Positions 1 to 8,083 are shown, counted from the first letter of the stretch. The stretch is DNA of 17,364 nucleotides from CAZGSG01 sp964528095 (GCA_964528095.1 CAZGSG010000111.1:1-17364); one strand, 5' to 3'. Numbers and translations are program-made. Notes: generated by a model not told the origin, from the letters alone.

Positions 1-70
1 CGCTGAAGCTTTGTCGCAAGCGTAGCGCCTACGCTGAAGCTTTGGCGCAAGCGTAAGCTTTAGCGAAGGC
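1..70. repeat. 31-bp tandem repeat, two and a half degenerate copies
   Basis: Bases 1-24 and 32-55 are the same 24-base unit with one mismatch (T or G at unit position 14), so the repeat period is 31. A degenerate third piece with the core AGCTTTAGCGAAGGC lies at about 55-70. Each unit is partly self-complementary, with CGCT near one end and AGCG near the other around a central AAGCTT. There is no open frame of interest. It reads as an intergenic repeat rather than coding sequence. The first copy touches the window edge, so the array may extend to the left. Confidence 0.6.
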
Positions 71-261
71 CGGCTCCGTGTTAAAACAAACTTAGAGATT
101 CTTCAGATCAGTTGTTGCTGCCGCACGTAAAATTGTTCTCTTCGAAAATACTGCCAGCGAACACAAATAAAACCGCAATACATTGCATCTCTACCCATTG
201 TGACTTTAAAGTGGATCAGCTTTCATTATGACATTTCATACACGGTTGATACCTGCGTTTG

Positions 262-371
262 GACTTGTTCGGGACTTGTTCGGGAATTGCTCGGGAATTG
301 TGCGCAAACACCCTGGCAGAAGCGAACAAGTCCCGAACAAGTCATGAGCCAGGTATGAAGCAGGTACGAAG
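262..371. repeat. 11-bp-periodic repeat with perfect 21-bp inverted arms
   Basis: Four tandem 11-mers run from 262 to 305: GACTTGTTCGG twice, then GAATTGCTCGG and GAATTGTGCGC. The first two units (262-282) recur as a perfect 21-base reverse complement at 323-343, with 40 bases between the arms. Two further, unrelated 11-mers follow directly at 350-360 and 361-371 (CAGGTATGAAG and CAGGTACGAAG). The arms could form a long hairpin or a cruciform, and the 11-base period is close to one helical turn. No T-tract follows, so it does not look like a terminator. Confidence 0.75.
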
Positions 372-530
372 GGGGGGCACTTTCAATTTTCAGCTGTCTT
401 ATACTAAAATAGGTTGACAAAAGCGAAAAGGATTACGGTATGCGGTTGACAATTTTTGTTCATAGTCCGGCTGGCGTCTCCAGCTGACAACTAAAATGCG
501 GACGCACCTGATTTATAAGCATAGATCGCT

Positions 531-566
531 TTTGCAACAGTTCTTATTGCCTGCTAATACGTTTTG
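531..566 (+). promoter_or_regulatory. Candidate Bacteroidota-type promoter for the yyaL homologue
   Basis: TTTG at 531-534 is followed after 23 bases by TACGTTTTG at 558-566. This approximates the Bacteroidota -33 (TTG/TTTG) and -7 (TAnnTTTG) elements, but has one extra base before the final TTTG. Transcription would start near 572, giving a leader of about 50 bases before the ATG at 621. The match is imperfect. Confidence 0.35.
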
Positions 567-620
567 AATCCTGTGCTATGCAGACAACACACATCCCATC
601 TCATTGCCTAACTTCGGTCA

Positions 621-2714
621 ATGCATACACATACCAACAAATTAATCGCGGAAACAAGTCCTTACCTGCTGCAACATGCCCATAACCCGGTTGACTGGTA
701 TGCCTGGGGAGAAGAAGCGCTCACAAGAGCCCGTAATGAAAACAAACCCATCCTGGTGAGTATCGGTTATGCAGCCTGTCACTGGTGTCATGTGATGGAA
801 AAAGAGAGTTTTGAGAACGAAGACACGGCCGCCATCATGAATGCGAATTTTATCAATATCAAAATAGACAGGGAAGAAAGACCCGACCTCGATCATATTT
901 ACATGGATGCGGTGCAGGCGATGAGCGGAAGCGGGGGCTGGCCGCTCAATGTATTTCTTACACCGGAAGGAAAACCATTTTACGGCGGCACTTATTTTCC
1001 ACCTGTCCGGGCATTTAACAGGTCGTCCTGGACCGAAGTATTGCTCGGTGTAAAACAGGCATTTGCTGAAAAAAGGGAAGAGATCGACGCACAGGCCGAA
1101 AACCTGACTGAGCACCTGGTGAATGCCAATTCATTCGGTATGCAAAAACAGGCCGACACTGTTTTTGAGCAGAAAAAAACAGCGGAGGCGGCGATAAGTG
1201 CATTGAAGAACGCGGATATGGAATGGGGAGGATTTGGAAAGGCGCCTAAGTTTCCACAGACATTCACCATCCAGTTTCTTTTACGCTATCATTTTGCTTC
1301 CGGGTCGATGCAGGAACTGAATGATGAAGAAAAAGCGGCGGCGGAGGCGGGACTAAAACAGGCATTACTGAGTCTTGATAAGATGATCGAAGGCGGAATT
1401 TATGACCAGGTTGGGGGCGGATTTGCGAGATATTCTACAGACGCGGAATGGCTGGCCCCGCATTTTGAAAAAATGTTGTACGACAACGCGCTCCTGGTGT
1501 CTGTGTTAAGCGAAGCATACCAGCTCACAAAAAAGGAGCGGTATAAAGAAGTGATCATGGAGACCATGGATTTTATAAAAAGAGAAATGCTGCATCCGGG
1601 TAAGGGGTTTTATGCCGCACTGGATGCAGATAGCGAGGGGGAGGAAGGAAAATTCTATGTATGGCAGCTGGAGGAAATAAAACAATTGTTAGGAGAAGAG
1701 GCAACTGCGTTCTGTGCTTATTACGATATCAGGGAAAAGGGAAACTGGGAGGGTAAGAATATTCTTCGGGTGCTGAGATCAGTTGAAGAAGTGGCGAGCG
1801 AAAATAAATTGAGCGTTCCCGAATTAAAGGGATTGTTGAAACGCGGGCATGAACAATTGCTGGCAAAACGCGCGCAACGCATCCGTCCTTTACTGGATGA
1901 TAAAATACTGCTGGGTTGGAATGCCATGATGAATACGGCCTGCAGTAAGGCATATGCGGCAACGGGGGAGAGGGCATTCAGGGAACTGGCTGTTGAGAAT
2001 ATGAAGTTCCTGCTCGAAAAATTCAGTACCGGTCTGCCTGGTGAATACTATCATACCTGGAAAAGCGACCAGGCGAAATACCCGGCATTTTTGGATGATT
2101 ATGCCGCTCTTATTCAGGCCCTGCTGCATTTACAGGAGATCACGGCCGATAGCGGATGGCTGAACAGGGCAAAGGAGATCTGCGTTTTTGTGCTGGAACA
2201 GTTCAGCGAAACGGAAACCGGGTTTTTCTATTTTACCAAAGCCGGTCAGCAGGATGTGATCGTTCGTAAAAAAGAAGTATATGATGGGGCGGTGCCTTCG
2301 GGGAATTCCCTGATGGCCTATAATTTGTATCAATTAGCTGTTTTGCTGGATAAACCGGAGTGGAGGGAAAGAAGCTTGCTCATGGTCGGTTCGCTGGGAC
2401 AGGCTATTACCCGTTACCCGACTTCATTCGGCATCTGGAATTGTTTGTTGCTGGAAATCGTTGCGGGAACAGAGGAGATAGCGGTGATCGGTCCCGATTT
2501 TGAGGAATTGCAACGACAGGTATTGGGTTTTTACCTGCCTCACCGGGTACTGATGGCTGTAAGAAAGGCAAAAAATGAATTCCCGCTCCTGGCCGGAAAG
2601 CAAACGGGAAATTCAACATTTATCTACTTATGCAGACACTTTTCCTGTCAAAATCCCGTTCAATCTGCGGAGGCGCTGATCGGGCTGATAAGCAGTGGCA
2701 GTAAGGGGAATTAA
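621..2714 (+). CDS. YyaL/SSP411-family protein with DUF255 thioredoxin-like domain
   Basis: This 697-residue cytosolic protein belongs to the YyaL/SSP411 (DUF255) family. It combines an N-terminal thioredoxin fold (about residues 5-165) with a C-terminal region resembling six-hairpin glycosidases or N-acylglucosamine 2-epimerases. The N-terminus carries the family signature: NKLIAETSPYLLQHAHNPVDW, then CHWC at residues 53-56, then IDREERPDLD and GGWPLNVFLTP. The helical part holds GGGFARYSTDAEWLAPHFEKM and LDADSEGEEGKFYVW, both typical. Full length is present with no frameshift. The ATG at 621 puts the conserved block at residue 6, so a longer start is not needed. The biochemical role is poorly defined, and a redox or sugar-binding role is only inferred. 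There is no signal peptide. It lies 144 bases upstream of gldK, which has its own promoter, so the two are probably separate units. Confidence 0.93.
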   Translation: MHTHTNKLIAETSPYLLQHAHNPVDWYAWGEEALTRARNENKPILVSIGYAACHWCHVMEKESFENEDTAAIMNANFINIKIDREERPDLDHIYMDAVQAMSGSGGWPLNVFLTPEGKPFYGGTYFPPVRAFNRSSWTEVLLGVKQAFAEKREEIDAQAENLTEHLVNANSFGMQKQADTVFEQKKTAEAAISALKNADMEWGGFGKAPKFPQTFTIQFLLRYHFASGSMQELNDEEKAAAEAGLKQALLSLDKMIEGGIYDQVGGGFARYSTDAEWLAPHFEKMLYDNALLVSVLSEAYQLTKKERYKEVIMETMDFIKREMLHPGKGFYAALDADSEGEEGKFYVWQLEEIKQLLGEEATAFCAYYDIREKGNWEGKNILRVLRSVEEVASENKLSVPELKGLLKRGHEQLLAKRAQRIRPLLDDKILLGWNAMMNTACSKAYAATGERAFRELAVENMKFLLEKFSTGLPGEYYHTWKSDQAKYPAFLDDYAALIQALLHLQEITADSGWLNRAKEICVFVLEQFSETETGFFYFTKAGQQDVIVRKKEVYDGAVPSGNSLMAYNLYQLAVLLDKPEWRERSLLMVGSLGQAITRYPTSFGIWNCLLLEIVAGTEEIAVIGPDFEELQRQVLGFYLPHRVLMAVRKAKNEFPLLAGKQTGNSTFIYLCRHFSCQNPVQSAEALIGLISSGSKGN

Positions 2715-2805
2715 TTTTGTAAGGATGCAATAAAATGGTGTCCTGCACCGTTAGAAACTTTACGAAGGAAAATACGCTTTGATCGAACGAAAATAAATCT
2801 TAACG

Positions 2806-2839
2806 TTGTGCTTACGAATAAACCAAAATATTATATTTG
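2806..2839 (+). promoter_or_regulatory. Promoter of the gld operon
   Basis: TTG at 2806-2808 and TATATTTG at 2832-2839 are separated by 23 bases. The second element matches the Bacteroidota -7 consensus TAnnTTTG exactly. Transcription should begin about 6-8 bases downstream, near 2846, leaving a leader of only about 13 bases before the ATG at 2859. The position rules out a GTG start at 2808, which would lie upstream of the transcription start. Confidence 0.7.
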
Positions 2840-2858
2840 CCCAATACCCTTTAAGTGT

Positions 2859-4169
2859 ATGAAAATGAAAAACCCCAATTATGCCCTTGTCGCGGCTGTC
2901 TGCATTTCGATGCTGTCCAGTTGTGGAATCCTGGGAAAGAAGAACAAAGGCGGCGCCCTGCCTAATGATGGCCAGGTGCACGGCATATCTGCTGGAAGCA
3001 GGTATTCTTTGCCTAAACCTCCGGGAATGGTCTACATTCCTCAGGGGACTTTCCACATGGGACCCAGTGATGAGGATCCTGCTTATGCGTTTAGTGCACG
3101 TAATCGTTCCGTATCAATCAGTGGATTCTGGATGGATGCAACCGAGATCACCAACAGCGAGTATCGCCAGTTTGTGTATTGGGTGCGTGACTCCGTTGCC
3201 GCCCGCAAAATGGGTAAGGTAAAAGCTGGTGCAGATGGTAATGAGTATGTGGATTGGGCTGCCATGAAAACAATGAAATGGAACGATCCAAAAACAGTTG
3301 AAGCGATCGCGGGTACGGACCTGATCCTTTCTCCTGAAGACAGGATCTTTGGTAAAAAAGAGATCGACGTTTCCAAACTTATCTATCATTCCGAAACATT
3401 CGATCTGAAAGAAGCTGCTGCAAGAGAAAATGCAGGAAAGCCCCGCTCCAAGTTCATTCAAAAAAAGGACATCGCTATTTATCCTGATACATTGGTTTGG
3501 ATCCGTGATTTCACGTATTCCTATAATGAACCAATGACCAAACGTTATTTCTCTCACCCTTCTTTCGATAACTATCCTGTAGTTGGTGTAAACTGGAAAC
3601 AGGCCACTGCTTTTTGCGAGTGGAGAACCCATTTCCTGAACGCGTGGCTGGATGGTAAGAAAAGAGTACAGGAATCTGATTTCCGCCTGCCTACCGAAGC
3701 GCAGTGGGAATATGCGGCCCGCGGCGGACGTTCACAATCAATGTTTCCCTGGGGTAACTATTATCTCCGTAATAAGAAAGGATGTTTGATGGCCAACTTT
3801 AAACCTGGTCGTGGTAACTATCCTGAAGATGGCGGTTTCTACACAGTACGTGCGGATGCATACTGGCCTAATGATTTTGGTCTGTATTGTATGTCAGGTA
3901 ATGTGGCAGAGTGGACTTCTTCTATCTATTATGAAGGACGTAATAACTTTCAGCATGATATGAACCCGGATGTTCGTTGGAACGCCAAAGATGATGATAC
4001 TCCGTTGATGAAACGTAAGATCATCCGTGGCGGAAGCTGGAAGGACGTTGGTTATTACCTGCAAACAGGTACAAGCACTTACGAATACCAGGATTCTACA
4101 AAATCTTATATTGGATTCCGCTGTGTAATTGATTTACCAGCACCTCCACAAAAAGGTCGCAGAGGATAA
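2859..4169 (+). CDS. gldK: T9SS ring lipoprotein GldK (PorK)
   Basis: GldK is an outer-membrane-anchored lipoprotein that forms, with GldN, the large periplasmic ring of the type IX secretion system. The 436-residue product starts with a lipoprotein signal peptide ending in the lipobox LSSC, so the mature protein begins at Cys22. The rest is an FGE-sulfatase (formylglycine-generating-enzyme-like) fold without evident catalytic use: PGMVYIPQGTFHMGPSDE, then FWMDATEITNSEYRQFVYW, FRLPTEAQWEYAARGG, GLYCMSGNVAEWTSS, and IIRGGSW before a C-terminal IGFRCV. GldJ shares this fold, but the gldL, gldM and gldN genes directly downstream identify this copy as GldK. The ATG at 2859 was chosen over an in-frame GTG at 2808 because it gives a clean signal peptide and lies downstream of the promoter. 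A second ATG at 2865 is also possible. The last codons form one arm of a terminator-like hairpin. Confidence 0.95.
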   Translation: MKMKNPNYALVAAVCISMLSSCGILGKKNKGGALPNDGQVHGISAGSRYSLPKPPGMVYIPQGTFHMGPSDEDPAYAFSARNRSVSISGFWMDATEITNSEYRQFVYWVRDSVAARKMGKVKAGADGNEYVDWAAMKTMKWNDPKTVEAIAGTDLILSPEDRIFGKKEIDVSKLIYHSETFDLKEAAARENAGKPRSKFIQKKDIAIYPDTLVWIRDFTYSYNEPMTKRYFSHPSFDNYPVVGVNWKQATAFCEWRTHFLNAWLDGKKRVQESDFRLPTEAQWEYAARGGRSQSMFPWGNYYLRNKKGCLMANFKPGRGNYPEDGGFYTVRADAYWPNDFGLYCMSGNVAEWTSSIYYEGRNNFQHDMNPDVRWNAKDDDTPLMKRKIIRGGSWKDVGYYLQTGTSTYEYQDSTKSYIGFRCVIDLPAPPQKGRRG

Positions 4170-4209
4170 ACTATAATCATTGAGGTCATCTCTGCGACCT
4201 CTTTTTTTT
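4154..4209 (+). terminator. Terminator-like hairpin spanning the gldK stop codon
   Basis: Bases 4154-4164 (AGGTCGCAGAG, within the last gldK codons) are perfectly complementary to 4190-4200, an 11-bp stem with a 25-base loop that contains the TAA stop (4167-4169). Eight T residues follow at 4202-4209. This is the form of an intrinsic terminator, but it sits inside the gld cluster. A ribosome terminating at the TAA would cover the 5' arm, so the hairpin may act as a partial, translation-sensitive attenuator. That regulatory reading is an inference. Confidence 0.6.
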
Positions 4210-4303
4210 GAAAACAATTTTCAGACATTATTTCCGTTTTCAATTTATAATACCGTTTTCTTTTTCTTTTAAAATTTAATAATCCCTAAAAAACGAACCC
4301 TTT

Positions 4304-5125
4304 ATGTTATTTTTTAAATCCCAGAGAGGTCAGGTAGTCCTCAATTTCCTATTCAGCTTTTTTGCTGCCGTGGTGATTTTCGCCGCGATGATGAAAATCC
4401 TTCACTGGAAAGGAGCAGATGAAGCTATCATGGTTGGTTTGATCGCAGAAGCCTTAGTATTCCTTATCATGGCCTTCTTGGTTCCACCACCAGAAGAACC
4501 ACACTGGCAACGTTATTTCCCTGATATCAATCATCACCCTGATCTTGATCCTAATTTCAAACCAACTCCTCTTTCCCTGACTGCAGGTGGCGGTTCTGGA
4601 AACCCGGCCCTGAATAAACTGGAAGATATGCTGCGTGACGCGGATATTACTCCGGCTAATCTTGGTCGCCTGGGTGACAACTTTAAAAAATTCGGTGGTA
4701 CAGTAGATAAAATGTCTGACATTACTGATGTGGTTGCCGCTACAGGTGATTACACAGCAAAGACACGCGAAGCCGCAACAGCTTTAGGCACTATGAAAGA
4801 TGCATATCTTGGCGCGGCCAGCAGCATCCAGCATTTTAACCAGGCTGCTGACGGCACAAAACAGTTCCACGAGCAAGTGACTGTTCTTACAAAGAACCTG
4901 TCAAGCCTCAACACTATTTATGAACTGGAACTGCAGGACACTAACAATCACCTGAAAGCAATGAATAAATTCTACAGCAACCTTACCCAGGCTTCTGAAG
5001 CTATGCAGGGTAGTGTAGAAGATGCACAAAAAGCCAAAGACCAGATCGGTTTGCTTGCAACTAACTTAGGCAAATTGAACAATGTTTATGGTAATATGCT
5101 CAGCGCAATGCAGGGTCGCAACTAA
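4304..5125 (+). CDS. gldL: T9SS/gliding motor inner-membrane protein GldL (PorL)
   Basis: GldL forms the cytoplasmic-membrane pentamer around the GldM dimer and converts the proton gradient into motion that powers T9SS secretion and gliding. The 273-residue product has two N-terminal transmembrane helices (about residues 11-32 and 41-60). Between and within them lie Lys31, His34, Trp35 and Glu49, and Glu49 in GLIAEALVF matches the membrane-buried glutamate required for GldL function in Flavobacterium. The remaining ~210 residues form the cytoplasmic domain, with a linker rich in Pro and Gly (about 62-105) followed by helical, coiled-coil-like sequence (LEDMLRDADITPANLGRLGD onward). The gene follows gldK after 134 bases that hold a terminator-like hairpin and an AT-rich leader. 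A poor promoter match (TTG at 4208-4210, TATTTCCG at 4229-4236) might give it independent transcription. Confidence 0.95.
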   Translation: MLFFKSQRGQVVLNFLFSFFAAVVIFAAMMKILHWKGADEAIMVGLIAEALVFLIMAFLVPPPEEPHWQRYFPDINHHPDLDPNFKPTPLSLTAGGGSGNPALNKLEDMLRDADITPANLGRLGDNFKKFGGTVDKMSDITDVVAATGDYTAKTREAATALGTMKDAYLGAASSIQHFNQAADGTKQFHEQVTVLTKNLSSLNTIYELELQDTNNHLKAMNKFYSNLTQASEAMQGSVEDAQKAKDQIGLLATNLGKLNNVYGNMLSAMQGRN

Positions 5126-5215
5126 GCTAACGGAATAAATGGTTCGTTTATAAAAATCCATATCCCGTGATTTTCGAAAAGTCACCATTACTAAAAGTAA
5201 AAACCAAACATCCTC

Positions 5216-6748
5216 ATGTCTTTACCTCGTGAGCCGCGGCAGAAAATGATCAATATGATGTACCTGGTGTTAACAGCCCTGTTAGCACTGAACGTATCAT
5301 CTGAGATATTGAATGCCTTTAAGACGGTCAATAAAAGCCTGGAGAACACTAATACGACTGTAAATAAATCTACAGAAACGATTCTTGCTTCCCTGGAACA
5401 AAAACTGGAAGAGCCTGCCAGCGCTGCTAAGGCAAAAGAATGGCTTCCAAAAGCACAAAATGTACAAGCGTTAAGTAAAGATGTATTTACTTACATACAG
5501 GGTTTAAAGGACAGGATCCTTGTTGAAGCAGGCGGAGATCCAAAAAATCCTGAACAAAAATTCAAAGAAGAAAACCTGGATATCGCAACACGTGTCATGG
5601 TAGAAAAAGGCGAAGGCCCCAAACTGCTGGCCATGCTTGCAGACTACAAAAAGAAAGTGTTGGCAATTGATCCGGCTATCGACTCAGCTTTCTCCACCTC
5701 ACTTCCTATCAATCTCGAAAAACCAGCAAGCCGTAACAAAGCTGGTAAAACCTGGGAAGGAGCTTATTTCCACATGGTACCTACCGTAGCAGCCCTGACG
5801 ATCTTAAGTAAGTTTCAGAATGATATCAAGACTTCTGAGAACAGGCTTGTTCAGTTCTGCCATAATAAAGTAGGTGAAGTGAAAGTTCGTTTCGATACCT
5901 ATGCTGCAATCGTTGGGCAGAATTCAAATTACCTGATGCCAGGACAGGAACTGGAAATCACGGCTGGTGTGGGAGCATTCAGTAAAGCTGCTACTCCTAC
6001 AATTACTATCGGCGGTCAAAGCTATCCTATCGGCGCGGAAGGTACTGCTACTGCAAAATTATCTCCGGGTGGTGTTGGTTCACGTACGGTGCCTGTCGTG
6101 ATCACTTATACAGACCAGGATGGTAACGCCCAAACAATCAAAAAAGACATTCAGTATACAGTAGGTATGGCCAACGCGTCTATCGCATTGGATGAAATGA
6201 ACGTATTGTATGTTGGATATGATAACAAAGTATCGATAGCTGCCAGTGGCGGTGGTGATGATAAGATCAACGCGGTCATCACCGGTGGTGGTGGTACTTT
6301 ACAGAAAATGGGTGGCGGTCACTATGTTGCTAAAGTAAATTCTGTAACAGATGATTGTAAGATATCCGTTTCTGTAGATGGTAAAGTGGTTGGTATCTCC
6401 CAGTTCCGGGTACGTACCATTCCTCAGCCGATCGCTACAGTAGGTGGTGTATTGAGTAATGAAAACATGACTGCAGGTCAGTTCAAAGCACAGGCTGGTG
6501 TAGGTGCTTATATCAAAGATTTCCCGCTCAACCTGAAATACAATGTTACCAGCTTTACACTGGTAGCTGATAACAGCGAAGGGGATATTGAAGAAGCGCC
6601 CTGCACAGGTAATCTCTGGAGCCCTAAGGCATTGAATATGATCAAAGGACTTTCTGGAGGAAGAACAGTATCAATTGAAAATATCCGGGCTACAGGTCCT
6701 GACGGTCGCAGTCAGAAACTGGCTGGTCTAACGTATTATATTAAATAA
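5216..6748 (+). CDS. gldM: T9SS/gliding motor shaft protein GldM (PorM)
   Basis: GldM is a dimeric protein with a single N-terminal membrane helix and a long periplasmic rod of four domains (D1-D4). It runs through the GldL pentamer and reaches the GldK-GldN ring, transmitting motor torque across the periplasm. The 510-residue product begins with a short positively charged cytoplasmic tip (SLPREPRQK) and the typical helix MINMMYLVLTALLALNVSSE at residues 11-30. A helical D1 follows (about 31-220), then beta-rich domains starting near VGEVKVRFDTYAAIVGQNSNYLMPGQELEI and ending in FTLVADNSEGDIEEAPCTGN and GLTYYIK. Full family length is present. It lies 90 bases after gldL and 10 bases before gldN. 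A small imperfect hairpin (5167-5185) lies in the leader. Confidence 0.95.
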   Translation: MSLPREPRQKMINMMYLVLTALLALNVSSEILNAFKTVNKSLENTNTTVNKSTETILASLEQKLEEPASAAKAKEWLPKAQNVQALSKDVFTYIQGLKDRILVEAGGDPKNPEQKFKEENLDIATRVMVEKGEGPKLLAMLADYKKKVLAIDPAIDSAFSTSLPINLEKPASRNKAGKTWEGAYFHMVPTVAALTILSKFQNDIKTSENRLVQFCHNKVGEVKVRFDTYAAIVGQNSNYLMPGQELEITAGVGAFSKAATPTITIGGQSYPIGAEGTATAKLSPGGVGSRTVPVVITYTDQDGNAQTIKKDIQYTVGMANASIALDEMNVLYVGYDNKVSIAASGGGDDKINAVITGGGGTLQKMGGGHYVAKVNSVTDDCKISVSVDGKVVGISQFRVRTIPQPIATVGGVLSNENMTAGQFKAQAGVGAYIKDFPLNLKYNVTSFTLVADNSEGDIEEAPCTGNLWSPKALNMIKGLSGGRTVSIENIRATGPDGRSQKLAGLTYYIK

Positions 6749-6758
6749 ACTTATTGTG

Positions 6759-7781
6759 ATGAAAAGCATTGTTGTAAAAGGTTGTCTCGTTGCAGTACTC
6801 GCTGCCCTCTGCATGGCGGATGCTAATGCCCAACGTACAAACAGGAGAAGGACCACGACCCCTCCGGCGAATAACCCGCAATCACAGACACAGCAGCAAA
6901 CGAATAATAATGCACAGCCATCAGGATACAATCCTTATGGTAACATACCTATCGTTGTTGATTCGGCAGGTGTATCAGATACTACTATCAGAAAATCATT
7001 GCGTAATGACAATGCATTTGACAGAAGCAGTCTGAACTCAAGAACTCCGCTGACGTATGAGTACCTGAGAGCCGATGATGCCCTTTTTGCTGAAAAAGTA
7101 TGGAGAGAGCTTGATCTTCGTGAAAAAATGAACCAGCCTTTCCGCTATGAAGCAGAAAGTGATAACGGAAGCCAGATGTTCATCAATATTTTGCTGAAAG
7201 CGGTGAATACAGGACAGGTAACGGCGTTTTCGGATGACCGTTTCACTACGCCTATATCATCCCAGGAGATACAGCAAATGACCGTTGGAACTGCTGATAC
7301 TGTTCCACAAACTGATCCGAATGATCCATCTAAAGTATTACGCTATGTTGTAACAAGAGCAAGCTTTGATGCGAAGAGTGTAATGAAGATCCGTATCAAA
7401 GAAGAATGGGTATTTGACAGGGAATCAAGCAGGATGTTTTGCCGTATACTCGGTATAGCTCCGCTGAAAACATCTTACTTCCCTAATGGACAGGAGAGAC
7501 CAGGTACTATTCCAATGTTCTGGGTTTATTATCCTGACATGCGTCCGATCTTCACCAAGTATGAAGTGTATAACCCTAAGAACATGGGTAATAGCCGGAT
7601 GACATGGGAAGAATTGCTTGAAAGCAGGATGTTCAGCAGCTATATTACCAAGTCTACGATGGAAAATTCTGCTAACAGGACTATCAGGCAATATATCAAG
7701 GATCCAATCCTTGCATTGCTTGAAGGAGAAAATATCAAAGAAAAGATCTTCAACTTTGAACAGGATCTCTGGTCATATTAA
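6759..7781 (+). CDS. gldN: T9SS periplasmic ring protein GldN (PorN)
   Basis: GldN is a periplasmic protein that binds GldK to form the T9SS ring and contacts the C-terminal domain of GldM. The 340-residue product has a Sec signal peptide (KSIVVKGCLVAVLAALCMADANA), probably cleaved after ANA at residue 24. A low-complexity Arg/Thr/Pro/Asn/Gln-rich segment (about 25-60) comes next, then the conserved domain with PLTYEYLRADDALFAEKVWR, VMKIRIKEEWVFDRESSRM, RILGIAPL and PMFWVYYPDMRPIFTKYEVYN. The ATG at 6759 is preferred to the adjacent in-frame GTG at 6756. Only 10 bases separate it from gldM, so they are cotranscribed. There is a single gldN and no gldO paralogue in this window. A strong terminator follows. 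Confidence 0.95.
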   Translation: MKSIVVKGCLVAVLAALCMADANAQRTNRRRTTTPPANNPQSQTQQQTNNNAQPSGYNPYGNIPIVVDSAGVSDTTIRKSLRNDNAFDRSSLNSRTPLTYEYLRADDALFAEKVWRELDLREKMNQPFRYEAESDNGSQMFINILLKAVNTGQVTAFSDDRFTTPISSQEIQQMTVGTADTVPQTDPNDPSKVLRYVVTRASFDAKSVMKIRIKEEWVFDRESSRMFCRILGIAPLKTSYFPNGQERPGTIPMFWVYYPDMRPIFTKYEVYNPKNMGNSRMTWEELLESRMFSSYITKSTMENSANRTIRQYIKDPILALLEGENIKEKIFNFEQDLWSY

Positions 7782-7820
7782 GGAAACTCACTCTACGACA
7801 TAATCTTATTAAACTTATTA

Positions 7821-7850
7821 AAAAGTCCTTCTTTAGAAGGGCTTTTTTTT
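7821..7850 (+). terminator. Rho-independent terminator of the gld operon
   Basis: AAAAGTCCTTCT at 7821-7832 pairs with AGAAGGGCTTTT at 7835-7846 with one G-T pair. A run of eight T residues lies at 7843-7850. It starts 39 bases after the gldN stop codon. Confidence 0.85.
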
Positions 7851-8083
7851 GCTTAAATACTTAAGGATAAACTTTTTAAAAAAAGTTTCAAAAATCGTAA
7901 AAGTCCTATAGGAAAATAGAATAAATGTTGTATTTTCGTTTCGGTTTTTCATAGGATATTGGATTTTAAAAACGGGGCTGGATTTCTATCCTGGCCCCAT
8001 TTTTTTTTAACACACGCTTCATCGTCCTCTATCATCATCACACTTCAGCAAATAAATTCAACAGATAATAGTTAACAGGAATT
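7851..8083. other. AT-rich palindromic gap between convergent gldN and uvrC
   Basis: No coding frame is supported here. The stretch holds an AT-rich hairpin at 7869-7888 (AAACTTTTT with AAAAAGTTT), the perfect palindrome TCCTATAGGA at 7904-7913, and a promoter-like TATTTTCG at 7931-7938 that departs from the -7 consensus at one base and has no clear TTG partner. The GC-rich terminator at 7969-8008 is listed separately. A short transcript ending at that terminator is possible but not shown. Confidence 0.45.
7969..8008 (-). terminator. Bidirectional terminator downstream of uvrC
   Basis: GGGGC at 7974-7978 and GGAT at 7980-7983 pair with ATCC (7988-7991) and GCCCC (7994-7998), with a small internal bulge and a four-base loop. 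On the + strand the hairpin is followed by nine T residues (8000-8008). On the - strand it is followed by GTTTTTAAAA. It can therefore end uvrC transcription on the - strand and any readthrough or small transcript on the + strand. It is about 75 bases past the uvrC stop codon. Confidence 0.7.

Larger units (their letters stand above)
72..620. other. Gene-free region upstream of the yyaL homologue
   Basis: Apart from the inverted repeat and the candidate promoter listed separately, no gene is supported here. The longest small frame (226-420, - strand, 64 codons) is made largely of the 11-mer repeat and has no recognisable domain. A short hairpin with stem GCTGG/CCAGC lies at 470-484, and a second weak pairing (GCGTC at 474-478 with GACGC at 501-505) overlaps it. 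No RNA gene was recognised. Confidence 0.5.

Noticed and set aside
262..371. CRISPR array.
   Set aside because: The units are 11 bases, directly abutting without spacers, and partly inverted. No cas gene is present.
226..420. 64-codon - strand frame in the left gap.
   Set aside because: It is largely the translation of the 11-mer repeat and has no domain or signal.
642..1115. 157-codon - strand frame inside the yyaL homologue, and a 172-codon one inside gldK (3114-3632).
   Set aside because: Both are antisense shadows of clearly conserved genes and have no recognisable motif.
2712..2719. TAATTTTG, an exact TAnnTTTG match overlapping the yyaL stop codon.
   Set aside because: No TTG lies at the right distance upstream, and the gldK promoter at 2806-2839 is much better placed.
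2808..2858. Longer gldK start at GTG 2808, adding 17 residues.
   Set aside because: It overlaps the promoter, lies upstream of the expected transcription start and would bury the lipoprotein signal peptide.
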